From Sulfitobacter sabulilitoris (GTDB lineage Bacteria; Pseudomonadota; Alphaproteobacteria; Rhodobacterales; Rhodobacteraceae): a stretch of 64,000 nucleotides of DNA. This document shows, one piece after another, positions 25,955 through 34,443 of the stretch. The DNA lies in assembly GCF_005887615.1 (NCBI RefSeq), contig NZ_VANS01000001.1, positions 483,415-547,414 on the forward strand, in the 5' to 3' direction. Position 1 is the stretch's first letter; the number at the start of each line of letters is the position of its first letter. A program made the translations under genes and the position numbers. Below the pieces are notes generated by a model, which made no database searches, had not been told where the DNA came from, and worked only from the letters and a program-made list of their open reading frames with translations.

Positions 25955-27310
25955 ATGGAAAACCTCAACTGGCTCCCCGATACGCTGCTGCGCAAGGCCC
26001 GCCATTACAGCCGCCAGTTGTGGGTGCGGGTTGTGGCGATGGGGCTTCTGGCCATTCTGGTCCTGGGCCTGACGCAGATCATCGAATGGCTGGTGCCCGA
26101 CCAGATGGGATCGCGGCTGACCGGGGCCGCGGCCGACCGGCTGTTGCAGATCATCGCCAACGCGATGCTGGCGGTCACGACCTTTTCGCTGACGGTCATG
26201 GTCACGGTGTACCGCAGTTCGTCGACCCAATGGACCCCGCGGGTGCACCGCCTGATCATGCAGGACCCGGTGACGCAGAACACGCTGGCCGCCTTTATCG
26301 GCGCCTATGTCTATGCGCTGATCGCGATCATCATGCGCGAACTGGGCGTCTACGTGGACGAACGCGCGCTCGTGCTCTTTGCGGTCACGGTGCTGGTGCT
26401 GGCGTTCATCGTGTTCAATCTTGTGCGCTGGGTGCTGCACCTGCAGACCTTCGGCAGCCTGATCGACACCACCCGCCAGGTCGAAGGCATCGCCCGCCGC
26501 CAGTTCGCCGAACGGCTGGCGACGCCTTGCCTTGGCGCGCGGCCGCTGATCGGCGCGGCGCCCGACAACACCCGCATCATCCGCGCCACCCAAAGCGGCT
26601 ATATCCAGCACATCTATCCGCAGGCGCTGGACAAGGCGGCGCGGATGCACGGTGTGGATCTGTACCTGACGCGCGATATCGGCTCCTTCGTGTTCCTGAA
26701 CGAACCGCTGGTGCAGGTGCGCGACACCGGCGCGCCGCCCGCGGACGGCTGCGATGACGACACGCTGGCGCGGGCCGTGCGCGACAATGTCGTGCTGGAC
26801 GACGTGCGCAGCTATGACCAGGATCCTCGGTTTGGCCTGATGGTGATGGGCGAAATCGCGTCCAAGGCGCTGTCGCCCGGCATCAACGATCCCGGCACGG
26901 CGATCGACGTGATCACGCGGGTCGGGCGCATCCTGTCGGATTATTCCGACGAAACCCAAGGCAACGGCGATCTGCCCTATCCCAACCTCTGGGTCCATCC
27001 GCTTGAGCCCACCGATCTGATCGAGGACGGTTTCGGATCGCTGGCGCGCGACGGTGCGGCGGTGATCGAGGTGCAGCAACGCCTGCAATCGACGCTGACG
27101 GGGCTGATGCACCACCCCGACAAGGGCCTGCAGGACGCCGCGCGCATCGCCGCGGGGATAGAGCTGCGCCGGGCGTGGAGCGCGCTGAAATTCGATCACG
27201 ATCGCGCGCGGTTGCGGCGGTCGGTGGCCGAAGCGGTCTGGAACGACGTCGCTGACGATCTGAACCCCCGGCAGGACCAGGGCACGGACCGCGCGCCGGA
27301 GCGCGACTGA
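25955..27310 (+). CDS. DUF2254 membrane protein
   Basis: A 451-residue protein with four N-terminal hydrophobic segments (VVAMGLLAILVLGLTQIIEWL, IIANAMLAVTTFSLTVMVTVY, TLAAFIGAYVYALIAIIM, LVLFAVTVLVLAFIVFNLV) and a large soluble C-terminal part. The DUF2254 signature QWTPRVHRLIMQDPVTQNTLAAFIG-like stretch and the later GEIASKALSPGINDPGTA are clear. The family is of unknown function, in the inner membrane. It is divergent from the first flavoenzyme with 126 bp between. Confidence 0.88.
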   Translation: MENLNWLPDTLLRKARHYSRQLWVRVVAMGLLAILVLGLTQIIEWLVPDQMGSRLTGAAADRLLQIIANAMLAVTTFSLTVMVTVYRSSSTQWTPRVHRLIMQDPVTQNTLAAFIGAYVYALIAIIMRELGVYVDERALVLFAVTVLVLAFIVFNLVRWVLHLQTFGSLIDTTRQVEGIARRQFAERLATPCLGARPLIGAAPDNTRIIRATQSGYIQHIYPQALDKAARMHGVDLYLTRDIGSFVFLNEPLVQVRDTGAPPADGCDDDTLARAVRDNVVLDDVRSYDQDPRFGLMVMGEIASKALSPGINDPGTAIDVITRVGRILSDYSDETQGNGDLPYPNLWVHPLEPTDLIEDGFGSLARDGAAVIEVQQRLQSTLTGLMHHPDKGLQDAARIAAGIELRRAWSALKFDHDRARLRRSVAEAVWNDVADDLNPRQDQGTDRAPERD

Positions 27311-27442
27311 CGCCTGCGGATCGGCGGCCGCGTTCCGATTGTCCGGGATCAAGGCACGGCGGTGCGATTGTCCGCATACTACCTCCCGAACGGCCCTGTG
27401 GCCTTCGACCGTGGCGCAGGGCGACATGGGGGAGAATACGCA

Positions 27443-28411
27443 ATGCACACACGCCAACTCATCCGGTTTGTCCTGACCGGTTTTCTGGGGGCTGCGGCGG
27501 TGGTCCTGCCGGGGTGCGATGACTATTATACCGCTCCGGGCTATATCGGCCCGGGCTACGGCACCTACGACTATGACTACTATCCCCGCAGCAACGTCTA
27601 TTATCATGGCCTGAGCGGGTCTTATTACTACGTCGGAGACGGAATCTGGACACGGACCCAAACGCTTCCCGTCCATATCTCGATCAATCCGCGCTACCGG
27701 CGGCGGATCGTCATCCGCGACACCGTTCCCTACCGGCGCAACCACGAACACCGCCGGATCCATTCCTTTGACCGGCGTCCGCCGATCGCACGCGACAGGC
27801 TGATCCGTCGGGTCGAGGACCGGCATTTGCGGCGCGAACAGATCGAACGCGAACGCCGCGCGCGTGACGCCGACCGGCTGCGCCGCTCGTCGCTGGAGCG
27901 TGACAGGCTGCGGCGCGAAGAGGCCCGCATCGAACGGGACCGCCAGCTTCGCCGCGAGGAATTCGACCGTCGCGCCCGACGCGAGCGCGAAAGACGGCGG
28001 CAAGAGATGATCGACGAGCGATTCCGGCGTGATGAAGAGATCCGCAGGCGCAACCAATCGGAGCGTCAGCGGGTGGAGGACACGATCCGCCGCAATCAGG
28101 CCCGCGCGGAGCGTCAGCGCCAGGAGGAGGAGGCCCGGCGCCGCGACCGCGCACAGACGGAGCGTCAGCGGGTGGAGGACACGATTCGCCGCAATCAGGC
28201 CCGCGCGGAGCGCCAGCGGCAGGAGGAGGAGGCCCGCCGCCACGACCGCGCACAGGCGGAGCGGCAGCGGGTGGAAGACACGATCCGCCGCAATCAGGCC
28301 CGTGCGGAGCGTCAGCGGCAAGAGGAACTCAGGCGGCGCAGGGAGGCCGAGGCCGAGGCAGAGGCGCAGGAGCGCCCCGAACGCAAGGGCTGGCGGCGCG
28401 AGACGCGCTAG
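27443..28411 (+). CDS. Lipoprotein with Arg/Glu-rich coiled-coil tail and 33-aa tandem repeat
   Basis: A 322-residue protein. The N-terminus is a lipoprotein signal (RFVLTGFLGAAAVVLPGC), then a Tyr/Gly-rich segment (YYTAPGYIGPGYGTYDYDYY), then about 190 residues dominated by Arg, Glu and Gln that should form a long charged helix. Three near-identical 33-residue units (ERQRVEDTIRRNQARAERQR plus a short tail) lie at residues 207-305. The start is the ATG at 27443 after GGGGGAG. A structural envelope role is plausible; no family is recognised. Confidence 0.75.
   Translation: MHTRQLIRFVLTGFLGAAAVVLPGCDDYYTAPGYIGPGYGTYDYDYYPRSNVYYHGLSGSYYYVGDGIWTRTQTLPVHISINPRYRRRIVIRDTVPYRRNHEHRRIHSFDRRPPIARDRLIRRVEDRHLRREQIERERRARDADRLRRSSLERDRLRREEARIERDRQLRREEFDRRARRERERRRQEMIDERFRRDEEIRRRNQSERQRVEDTIRRNQARAERQRQEEEARRRDRAQTERQRVEDTIRRNQARAERQRQEEEARRHDRAQAERQRVEDTIRRNQARAERQRQEELRRRREAEAEAEAQERPERKGWRRETR
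28061..28357 (+). repeat. Three 99-bp in-frame tandem repeats
   Basis: Units begin at 28061, 28160 and 28259, exactly 99 bp apart, each starting gag-cgNcag-cgggtgga. The first two are almost identical throughout; the third diverges in its last quarter. The period keeps the reading frame, so copy number could change without breaking the protein. Confidence 0.9.
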
Positions 28412-28546
28412 CGTCCGGTCCCGGCTGGGCGGGCTGCAAACGGCGGGCAGTTGCATACCGGCGACGCGGCATGTCGGCTTTGGGCTATCGGCCCCGGCAA
28501 AACCGCAGCACGGTGGCGCTGAACGTCCAACCGAGGAACCGCCGCC

Positions 28547-30967
28547 ATGAAAACCCACGCACAGGCCGTCGTGATCGGCGGCGGTGTCATCGGATGCTCG
28601 ATCCTGTATCACCTGACCAAGCTGGGCTGGCGCGATGTCGTGCTGCTGGAACGCCACGAGCTGACCTCCGGCTCCACCTGGCACGCGGCGGCCAATATCC
28701 ACGGCCTGCACGACAGCACCAACATCAGCCGGATCCAGCACTACACGATGGGCCTGTACAACCGGCTGGAGGCGGAAACCGGGCAAAGCTGCGGTGTGTT
28801 CCAGCCCGGCAGCCTGTATCTGGCGCAGACCGAGGCGCGCGAACACCAGCTTCGGCTGCAGGCCGCCAAGGCCAGGCTTTACGGCATGAATTTCCACGAG
28901 GTCACCCGCGACGAGGCCGAACGCCTGCATCCGCTGGTGGATTTCACCGGCATCCGCTGCATCATGTGGGAACCCGAGGGCGGCAATGTGGACCCGTCGG
29001 GCGTGACGTCCGCCTATGCCGCCGGCGCGCGCCAGAACGGTGCCGAGATCATCCGCTTCTGCCCCGTGACCGCCACCGATCCGCAGCCCGACGGCACATG
29101 GATAGTGCGCACGCCCAAGGGCGACATCGCGACGCGATGGGTGGTCAACGCCGCCGGGCTATGGGGGCGTGAGGTGGCGGCGATGGCGGGGCTGACCCTG
29201 CCGCTGCAACCCACGGAGCATCAGTATTTCGTGACCGAGACCATCGCCGAGATCGCCGGGCTCGATCGCCGCCTGCCATCGGTGGCCGACCGCGACGGCG
29301 AATATTACCTGCGCCAGGAGGGCAAGGGCCTGCTGGTGGGCGCCTATGAACGCGACATGCGGTTCTGGGCCGAGGAGGGCACGCCGCCGGGCTTCGGACA
29401 CGAGCTTTTCGCCGACGACCTGGACCGGATCGAGCCGAACATGATGCGCGCCATCGACCGCGTGCCCGCCGTGGGCGCCGCGGGAATCAAGCGCGTGATC
29501 AATGGTCCGATGATCTGGTCGCCGGACAGCAATGTGCTGTTCGGCCCGGTGCCGGAGCTTTCCAACTACTTTTGCTGCAACGGCATCATTCCGGGCTTTT
29601 CGCAGTCGGGCGGCATGGGCCTTCTGGCGGCCGACTGGATCGTCACCGGCGAGACCCGCTATGACATGTTCGCCTGGGATGTGGCGCGCTTCGGCGATTG
29701 GGCGGACGCCAGGTTCACCAAGGCGCGCGTGGGCGACCAATATGCCAACCGCTTCAAGATTCATTTCCCCGGCGAGGAACGCGCCGCCGGCCGCCCGGTG
29801 CGGATGCGGCCCGCCTATACCCTGCAAAAAGGCATGGGCGCGGTCATGGGGCTCAACGCCGGGTGGGAACATCCGCTGTGGTACGCCACCGCCCCCGAGG
29901 CGTCGGAAACCGAAGGCTTCACCCGTCAGAACTGGTGGGCGCCGGTGGGTGCGGAATGCAAGATGCTGCGCGACCGCGCGGGGATCATCGACATCTCGAA
30001 CTTCGCCAAGTACCGCTGCGCCGGGCGCGACGCCGAGGCCTGGCTGAACGCGGTTTTCGCCAACACCATGCCGCGCGATGTCGGGCGGTCGTGCCTGACC
30101 CCGCTGATCGGCAAGCGCGGCGGGGTGGCGGGCGATTTCACCGTGACGCGCACGGGCCGGGATGAATTCTGGATCATCGGATCGGGTATGGCCGAGCGCT
30201 ATCACCAGCGTTTTTTCAAAGCCGTGCCCTTGCCGGAGGGCACCACCTTCGACAGTCACACCGACGCGCTGTGCGGGTTCAACGTGGCCGGCCCCAGATC
30301 GCGCGCCCTGCTGCAACGGCTGACCGATGCCTCGCTTGAAACGGCGGATTTTCCGTTCATGCGCTCGCGCCGGATCGACCTGGCGGGCATCGACGTGCTG
30401 GCGCTGCGTGTCAGCTTTACCGGCGATCTTGGCTGGGAACTGCACTGCGCCGCCGCCGATCAGGTCGCCCTGCTCGAGGCGCTGCTGGAGGCGGGCGCGG
30501 ACCTTGGCGCAGGGATGGTGGGCAGCCGCGCGCTGATGAGCCTGCGGATCGAAAAGGGCTATGGATCGTGGGGGCGGGAATATTCACCCGAATACTGGCC
30601 GCAGGAACTGGGGCTGGAGCGCCTGTGCAAGATGGACAAGGAGTTCCTGAACAAGGGCGCGCTGGCCGACACGCTCGCTCGACCCGCCCGCGAACGGTTG
30701 ATGCTGTTGGCGCTGGACGACGGCGACACGGCGGCTTCGAACGCGGATGCGTCGGGCGGCGAGCCGATCTTCAGGGACGGTCGTGGTCTGGGCAAGGTCA
30801 CGTCCGGCACCTACGGCCATACCGTCGGCATGAGCCTGGCCCTTGCGCATATCAGCGGGGCGGAGCCGGGCGACGACGTCGAGGTGATGGTGCTGGGGCG
30901 ACCGCACAGGGCGACGATCCTGCATGCGCCGCCGTTCGATCCCACGGGCGCGCGGCTGCGGGCCTGA
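28547..30967 (+). CDS. FAD-dependent dimethylglycine/sarcosine dehydrogenase-like enzyme, second paralogue
   Basis: An 806-residue protein with the same layout as the 23420 gene: FAD loop AVVIGGGVIGCSILYHLTKLG, covalent-FAD-type motif LTSGSTWHAAAN, central FAO_M region, and GcvT fold (AGIIDISNFAKYRCAGRDAEA, LHAPPFDPTGARLRA). It starts at the ATG following GAGGAACCGCCGCC. It differs from the first copy in the substrate-side helices (HGLHDSTNISRIQHYT versus HTLNGDTNMAALQGYT), so the two probably use different N-methyl amines or betaine-derived substrates. Confidence 0.9.
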   Translation: MKTHAQAVVIGGGVIGCSILYHLTKLGWRDVVLLERHELTSGSTWHAAANIHGLHDSTNISRIQHYTMGLYNRLEAETGQSCGVFQPGSLYLAQTEAREHQLRLQAAKARLYGMNFHEVTRDEAERLHPLVDFTGIRCIMWEPEGGNVDPSGVTSAYAAGARQNGAEIIRFCPVTATDPQPDGTWIVRTPKGDIATRWVVNAAGLWGREVAAMAGLTLPLQPTEHQYFVTETIAEIAGLDRRLPSVADRDGEYYLRQEGKGLLVGAYERDMRFWAEEGTPPGFGHELFADDLDRIEPNMMRAIDRVPAVGAAGIKRVINGPMIWSPDSNVLFGPVPELSNYFCCNGIIPGFSQSGGMGLLAADWIVTGETRYDMFAWDVARFGDWADARFTKARVGDQYANRFKIHFPGEERAAGRPVRMRPAYTLQKGMGAVMGLNAGWEHPLWYATAPEASETEGFTRQNWWAPVGAECKMLRDRAGIIDISNFAKYRCAGRDAEAWLNAVFANTMPRDVGRSCLTPLIGKRGGVAGDFTVTRTGRDEFWIIGSGMAERYHQRFFKAVPLPEGTTFDSHTDALCGFNVAGPRSRALLQRLTDASLETADFPFMRSRRIDLAGIDVLALRVSFTGDLGWELHCAAADQVALLEALLEAGADLGAGMVGSRALMSLRIEKGYGSWGREYSPEYWPQELGLERLCKMDKEFLNKGALADTLARPARERLMLLALDDGDTAASNADASGGEPIFRDGRGLGKVTSGTYGHTVGMSLALAHISGAEPGDDVEVMVLGRPHRATILHAPPFDPTGARLRA

Positions 30968-31019
30968 CCGGGCGTTCCGCAATCTGCGCGGCATCATGGC
31001 ATCATGGCCCACGCGGCGC

Positions 31020-32072
31020 TCATGATGCGGCGGGCGGCTTGGCCATCGGTCCCCATGTCTCAGGCTCCGGCAGGCCCACCGACGACCAGGCCTCCTGCAA
31101 CACGCGCGAGTCGGCGCAGCGCGTGCGTGGCAGATCGTCCAGAATGTCGAGCCACGGCATCTGGCTTTCTATGCCGCTATGCGCCGCCGGGGCATAGCCC
31201 TGCGGCGCATCGAGGCTGCCGGTGAAGATGATCAGATAGGCGGCAACGTGCGGCCGCAGCAGCCGATACGTCAGGCCCGACCCGCAGGCGGCGCAAAACC
31301 CGCGTTCGGCAATCGGCGAGGACGCGAAATACCGCGGCGTGCCGCGCACGAAGGTGACACCCTTGGCGGGAAAGGCCGTCCAGGCGCTCATCGCGGAGCC
31401 GGTGAATTTCTGGCAGATCCGGCAATGGCAAAACCCGGTGCTGATCTGCGGCACGCCGATCTCGTAGCGGACGGCGCCGCACAGGCAGCCCCCGGTCACG
31501 ATTTCGGCGGCAAGCGGGTCGGTGTCGAAGTTGAAGATCCCGCGCGTGGCGCCGTCCTCGCGGGCCTTCGTCTTATAGACGTGGATCAGCTCGTCGCTGT
31601 CCTTGACCCGTTGATGACCACAGTCCTGCAGCGGCAGATCGATCTTGCCGCGGATCTGCGACATGACATCGGCCGAGATGGCGATCCCGGCAGGATCGGC
31701 CAGCGCTTCCAGCCTTGCCGCGACGTTGACGCCATTGCCCAAAAGATCGTCGCCCTGCACGACGACGTCGCCGACCGACACACCGATGCGCAGCACCAGC
31801 GCATCGTCACTGTTCGACCGCAGGGCATCGCGCGCCATCGACTTTTGAATGCCGATCGCACAGTTGATCGCCTCCATCGTGCTGGAAAATTCAGCGAGAA
31901 ACCCGTCGCCCAGCGATTTGAACACGCGGCCACGGTGCGCTTCGACCTGCATACCGATCACATCGCGGCGCAAGCGCGCAAGTCGATCGAGCGTGCCATC
32001 CTCGTCCCGCGCCATGCGACCGGCAAAACCGACGACATCAGCCGCCAGGATAGCGGCAAGCTTGCGGATCAT
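31020..32072 (-). CDS. Fusion protein: class III adenylate/guanylate cyclase plus GFA (glutathione-formaldehyde-type zinc) domain
   Basis: A 350-residue two-domain protein. Residues 1-170 are a class III cyclase catalytic domain: metal Asp12 (ILAADVVGF), Lys52 and Asp56 (FKSLGDGF), and the Asn116/Arg120 pair (GVNVAARLEALA). All key catalytic residues are kept, so cyclase activity is likely as a dimer. Residues 190-320 are a GFA/CENP-V zinc domain with Cys196-x-Cys198, Cys215-His-Cys217-x2-Cys220 and Cys260-x2-Cys263. No membrane segment is visible. Known cyclases of this subtype usually carry TPR or other partners; fusion to GFA is unusual. The GFA part might sense or bind a thiol adduct. It stands alone, convergent with the flavoenzyme. 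Confidence 0.88.
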   Translation of the reverse strand: MIRKLAAILAADVVGFAGRMARDEDGTLDRLARLRRDVIGMQVEAHRGRVFKSLGDGFLAEFSSTMEAINCAIGIQKSMARDALRSNSDDALVLRIGVSVGDVVVQGDDLLGNGVNVAARLEALADPAGIAISADVMSQIRGKIDLPLQDCGHQRVKDSDELIHVYKTKAREDGATRGIFNFDTDPLAAEIVTGGCLCGAVRYEIGVPQISTGFCHCRICQKFTGSAMSAWTAFPAKGVTFVRGTPRYFASSPIAERGFCAACGSGLTYRLLRPHVAAYLIIFTGSLDAPQGYAPAAHSGIESQMPWLDILDDLPRTRCADSRVLQEAWSSVGLPEPETWGPMAKPPAAS

Positions 32073-32167
32073 GGGATCACCCGTCCGTCATTCATCAGGC
32101 TTCGAGTTTATCGCAATCCGGCCCGCCTGTCATCTTTCGCCGGGCAGGGCACGGTCGCCCGCGCGAC

Positions 32168-33475
32168 TTACAGCGGTCTGATCTTGAGCTGGGTGATCCG
32201 GTTGCCGTCGCGGGCCACCACCTCGAAACGGAAACCGTGGAACGAGAACACCTGGCCGCTGGTCGGAATCATCTGCGCCTCGTGGATCACCAGCCCCGCG
32301 ACGGTATTTGCCTCGTCGTCGGGCAGGTTCCAGTCCGTCGCGCGATTGAGGTCCCGGATCGTCATCGCGCCATCGACGATATACTGCCCGTCCTCGGCTT
32401 TTTTCACCGGGTGATCGGCATCCGGGTCGAATTCATCCGTGATCTCGCCGACGATCTCCTCGAGGATGTCCTCCAGGGTGATCAGCCCCTGCAACGATCC
32501 GTATTCATCCACCACCAGCGCAAAATGCGTCCGACGGCGCAGGAACTGGCGCATCTGCTCGTCCAGGGTCGAGGTTTCGGGCACGAAATAGGGCTTCATC
32601 GCCACATCCGTCACCTTGAAGCGGCGCAGCGCCTTGGCGTCCACATCAGGGCCGCCGATCAGCTTGTACATCGCGCGCAACAAGTCCTTGGCGTGGACCA
32701 CGCCGATGATGTTTTCGGGGTCGTTGCGATAAACGGGCAGGCGGGTGTGATTGGACTGCAGGCATTGCTCGAGGATATCCTCGGGCGGGTCGTCGGCGTT
32801 GATCATCTCGATGCCGGAGCGGTGCAACATGATCTCCTCGACGGCGCGGTCGCCCAGATCGAGCGCGCCCAGGATGCGGTCGCGGTCTTCCTTCTCGACC
32901 ACCCCTTCGGAATGGCCCAGTTGCAGCGCACCGGCGATTTCCTCGCGCACGGCGAGGATGTTGCTGTCGGGGTCGATCCGCACGCCGAACAGACGCAGCA
33001 CCCCGCGCACGAACAGCCGGACCGCCGCCACGACCGGCGAGAACACCAGCACGACAAGCGAGATCGGCCGCGACACCAGCGCCGCGGCGGTTTCGGAATT
33101 GGTGATGGCATAGGTCTTGGGCAGCACCTCGGCGAACACCAGCACGAGGATGGTCATCACCAGCGTGGCCAGCGCCACACCCGATTCGCCAAAAGCCTGG
33201 GTGAACAGCGCCGTGGCCAGCGACGTGGCGAGGATGTTCACCAGGTTGTTGCCCAGCAGCACCGACCCGATCAGCCGCTCGTTGTCCTCGGTGATCTTCA
33301 GCGCGCGTTCCGCGCCGCGCGACCCCTTGTCGGCCTGCGCGCGCAATTTCCCGCGCGACGCGGCGGTCAGCGCCGTTTCGGAGCCGGAAAAGAACCCCGA
33401 CAGGAAAAGAAGAAACAGGATCACGCCACTTGTGATCCAGAAAGCGCCATCAAGCGTTGCAGTCGCCGGTTCCAT
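32168..33475 (-). CDS. CorC/HlyC-family CNNM-like transporter
   Basis: A 435-residue protein with a CNNM/DUF21 membrane domain (GVILFLLFLSGFFSGSETALTAASRGKL and following helices), two CBS domains (IMLHRSGIEMINADDPPED; PYFVPETSTLDEQMRQF) and a C-terminal CorC domain (GFRFEVVARDGNRITQLKIRP). Relatives export magnesium or sodium. The ATG at 33475 is chosen because AAGGAA lies 9 nt upstream; the in-frame ATG at 33484 would abut that site. Confidence 0.92.
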   Translation of the reverse strand: MEPATATLDGAFWITSGVILFLLFLSGFFSGSETALTAASRGKLRAQADKGSRGAERALKITEDNERLIGSVLLGNNLVNILATSLATALFTQAFGESGVALATLVMTILVLVFAEVLPKTYAITNSETAAALVSRPISLVVLVFSPVVAAVRLFVRGVLRLFGVRIDPDSNILAVREEIAGALQLGHSEGVVEKEDRDRILGALDLGDRAVEEIMLHRSGIEMINADDPPEDILEQCLQSNHTRLPVYRNDPENIIGVVHAKDLLRAMYKLIGGPDVDAKALRRFKVTDVAMKPYFVPETSTLDEQMRQFLRRRTHFALVVDEYGSLQGLITLEDILEEIVGEITDEFDPDADHPVKKAEDGQYIVDGAMTIRDLNRATDWNLPDDEANTVAGLVIHEAQMIPTSGQVFSFHGFRFEVVARDGNRITQLKIRPL

Positions 33476-33585
33476 TTGGGACATTTCCTTTGTCGCGCGG
33501 TGCCAGTTGGGCGCCTTGCGACGCCGTTGGCTGGTTATGGGCGCGCAAGGCCGGTCATTCAAGGGACACGAGAGAGGATCACGCC

Positions 33586-34443
33586 ATGAAGCATCTCGAC
33601 CTGGGCAGTCTGCAGGGCCGCGTGGCGCTGTTCGGCGGACCCTATTCCAACCTGCAGGCCACGCAGGCGCTGATCGCGCGGGCGCGCGCGATGGGGGCGG
33701 CGCATCTGATCTGCACCGGGGATGTGGTCGCCTATTGCGCCGATCCGGTGGCGACGGTGGCCGCGATCCGGGCCGCGGGCGTGCATGTCGTCGCGGGCAA
33801 CTGCGAAAAACAGCTCGCTGCGGGCGCGCCCGACTGCGGCTGTGGCTTTGACGCGGGCAGCGCCTGCGACCTGCTGAGTGCGGGATGGTTCGGCCATGCC
33901 AATGCCAGGGTCCCGGCGCACGACCGCGACTGGATGGGTGGATTGCCCGACATCCTGTCCTTTACGTCGGCCGGGCTGCGGCACGGCGTGATCCACGGCG
34001 GGATGACGGATGTCGCGCGCTTCATCTGGCCTACCTCGCCCGAAGCGGAGTTTGCGCGGGAATGGGCCGCGGTCGAGGATGGCATCGGCGCGGTGGACCG
34101 GATCGTCGCGGGCCACTGCGGCATCGCGTTTCGGCGCGATCTGGCCCGGCGCAACCGCGACTCGGGCCCGGCGCCGCGACGGTGGATCAATGCCGGGGTC
34201 ATCGGCATGCCCGCGCATGATGCGCGGCGCCAGACGCGCTTTGTCCTGCTGGACGGTGCGCAGGCGACGATCCACGATCTCGACTACGATGCTTCGGCGG
34301 CGGCGGCGGCGATGCGGGACGCCGGGCTGACGCAGGGTTATGACCGGGCCTTGCTCAGCGGGCTCTGGCCCTCCGAAGACGTGCTGCCGGTCTCGCTGCG
34401 CCGGTCGGCCGGGTCGCGGGCGGGGGCGGTCGCCAGCGGGTGA
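33586..34443 (+). CDS. Calcineurin-like phosphoesterase-fold protein with degenerate metal motifs
   Basis: A 285-residue protein that aligns by pattern with the metallophosphoesterase fold, but the first motif reads F-G-G-P-Y-S-N where D-x-H is expected, GNHE reads G-N-C-E (residues 71-74), and the last GHxH reads GHCG. The middle motif TGDVVAYCADP is kept. Relatives with FGGPYSNLQA may exist in other Rhodobacteraceae (memory only), suggesting a conserved divergent subfamily. Activity could be lost or changed. The 3' end overlaps xerD by 106 bp. Confidence 0.8.
   Translation: MKHLDLGSLQGRVALFGGPYSNLQATQALIARARAMGAAHLICTGDVVAYCADPVATVAAIRAAGVHVVAGNCEKQLAAGAPDCGCGFDAGSACDLLSAGWFGHANARVPAHDRDWMGGLPDILSFTSAGLRHGVIHGGMTDVARFIWPTSPEAEFAREWAAVEDGIGAVDRIVAGHCGIAFRRDLARRNRDSGPAPRRWINAGVIGMPAHDARRQTRFVLLDGAQATIHDLDYDASAAAAAMRDAGLTQGYDRALLSGLWPSEDVLPVSLRRSAGSRAGAVASG

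Noticed and set aside
23420-28930. A 1836-codon minus-strand frame spanning the flavoenzyme and the DUF2254 and lipoprotein genes
   Set aside because: Only the part from 25828 down is a real protein. The rest is antisense to well-supported genes and is an effect of GC-rich codon bias that leaves few stops.
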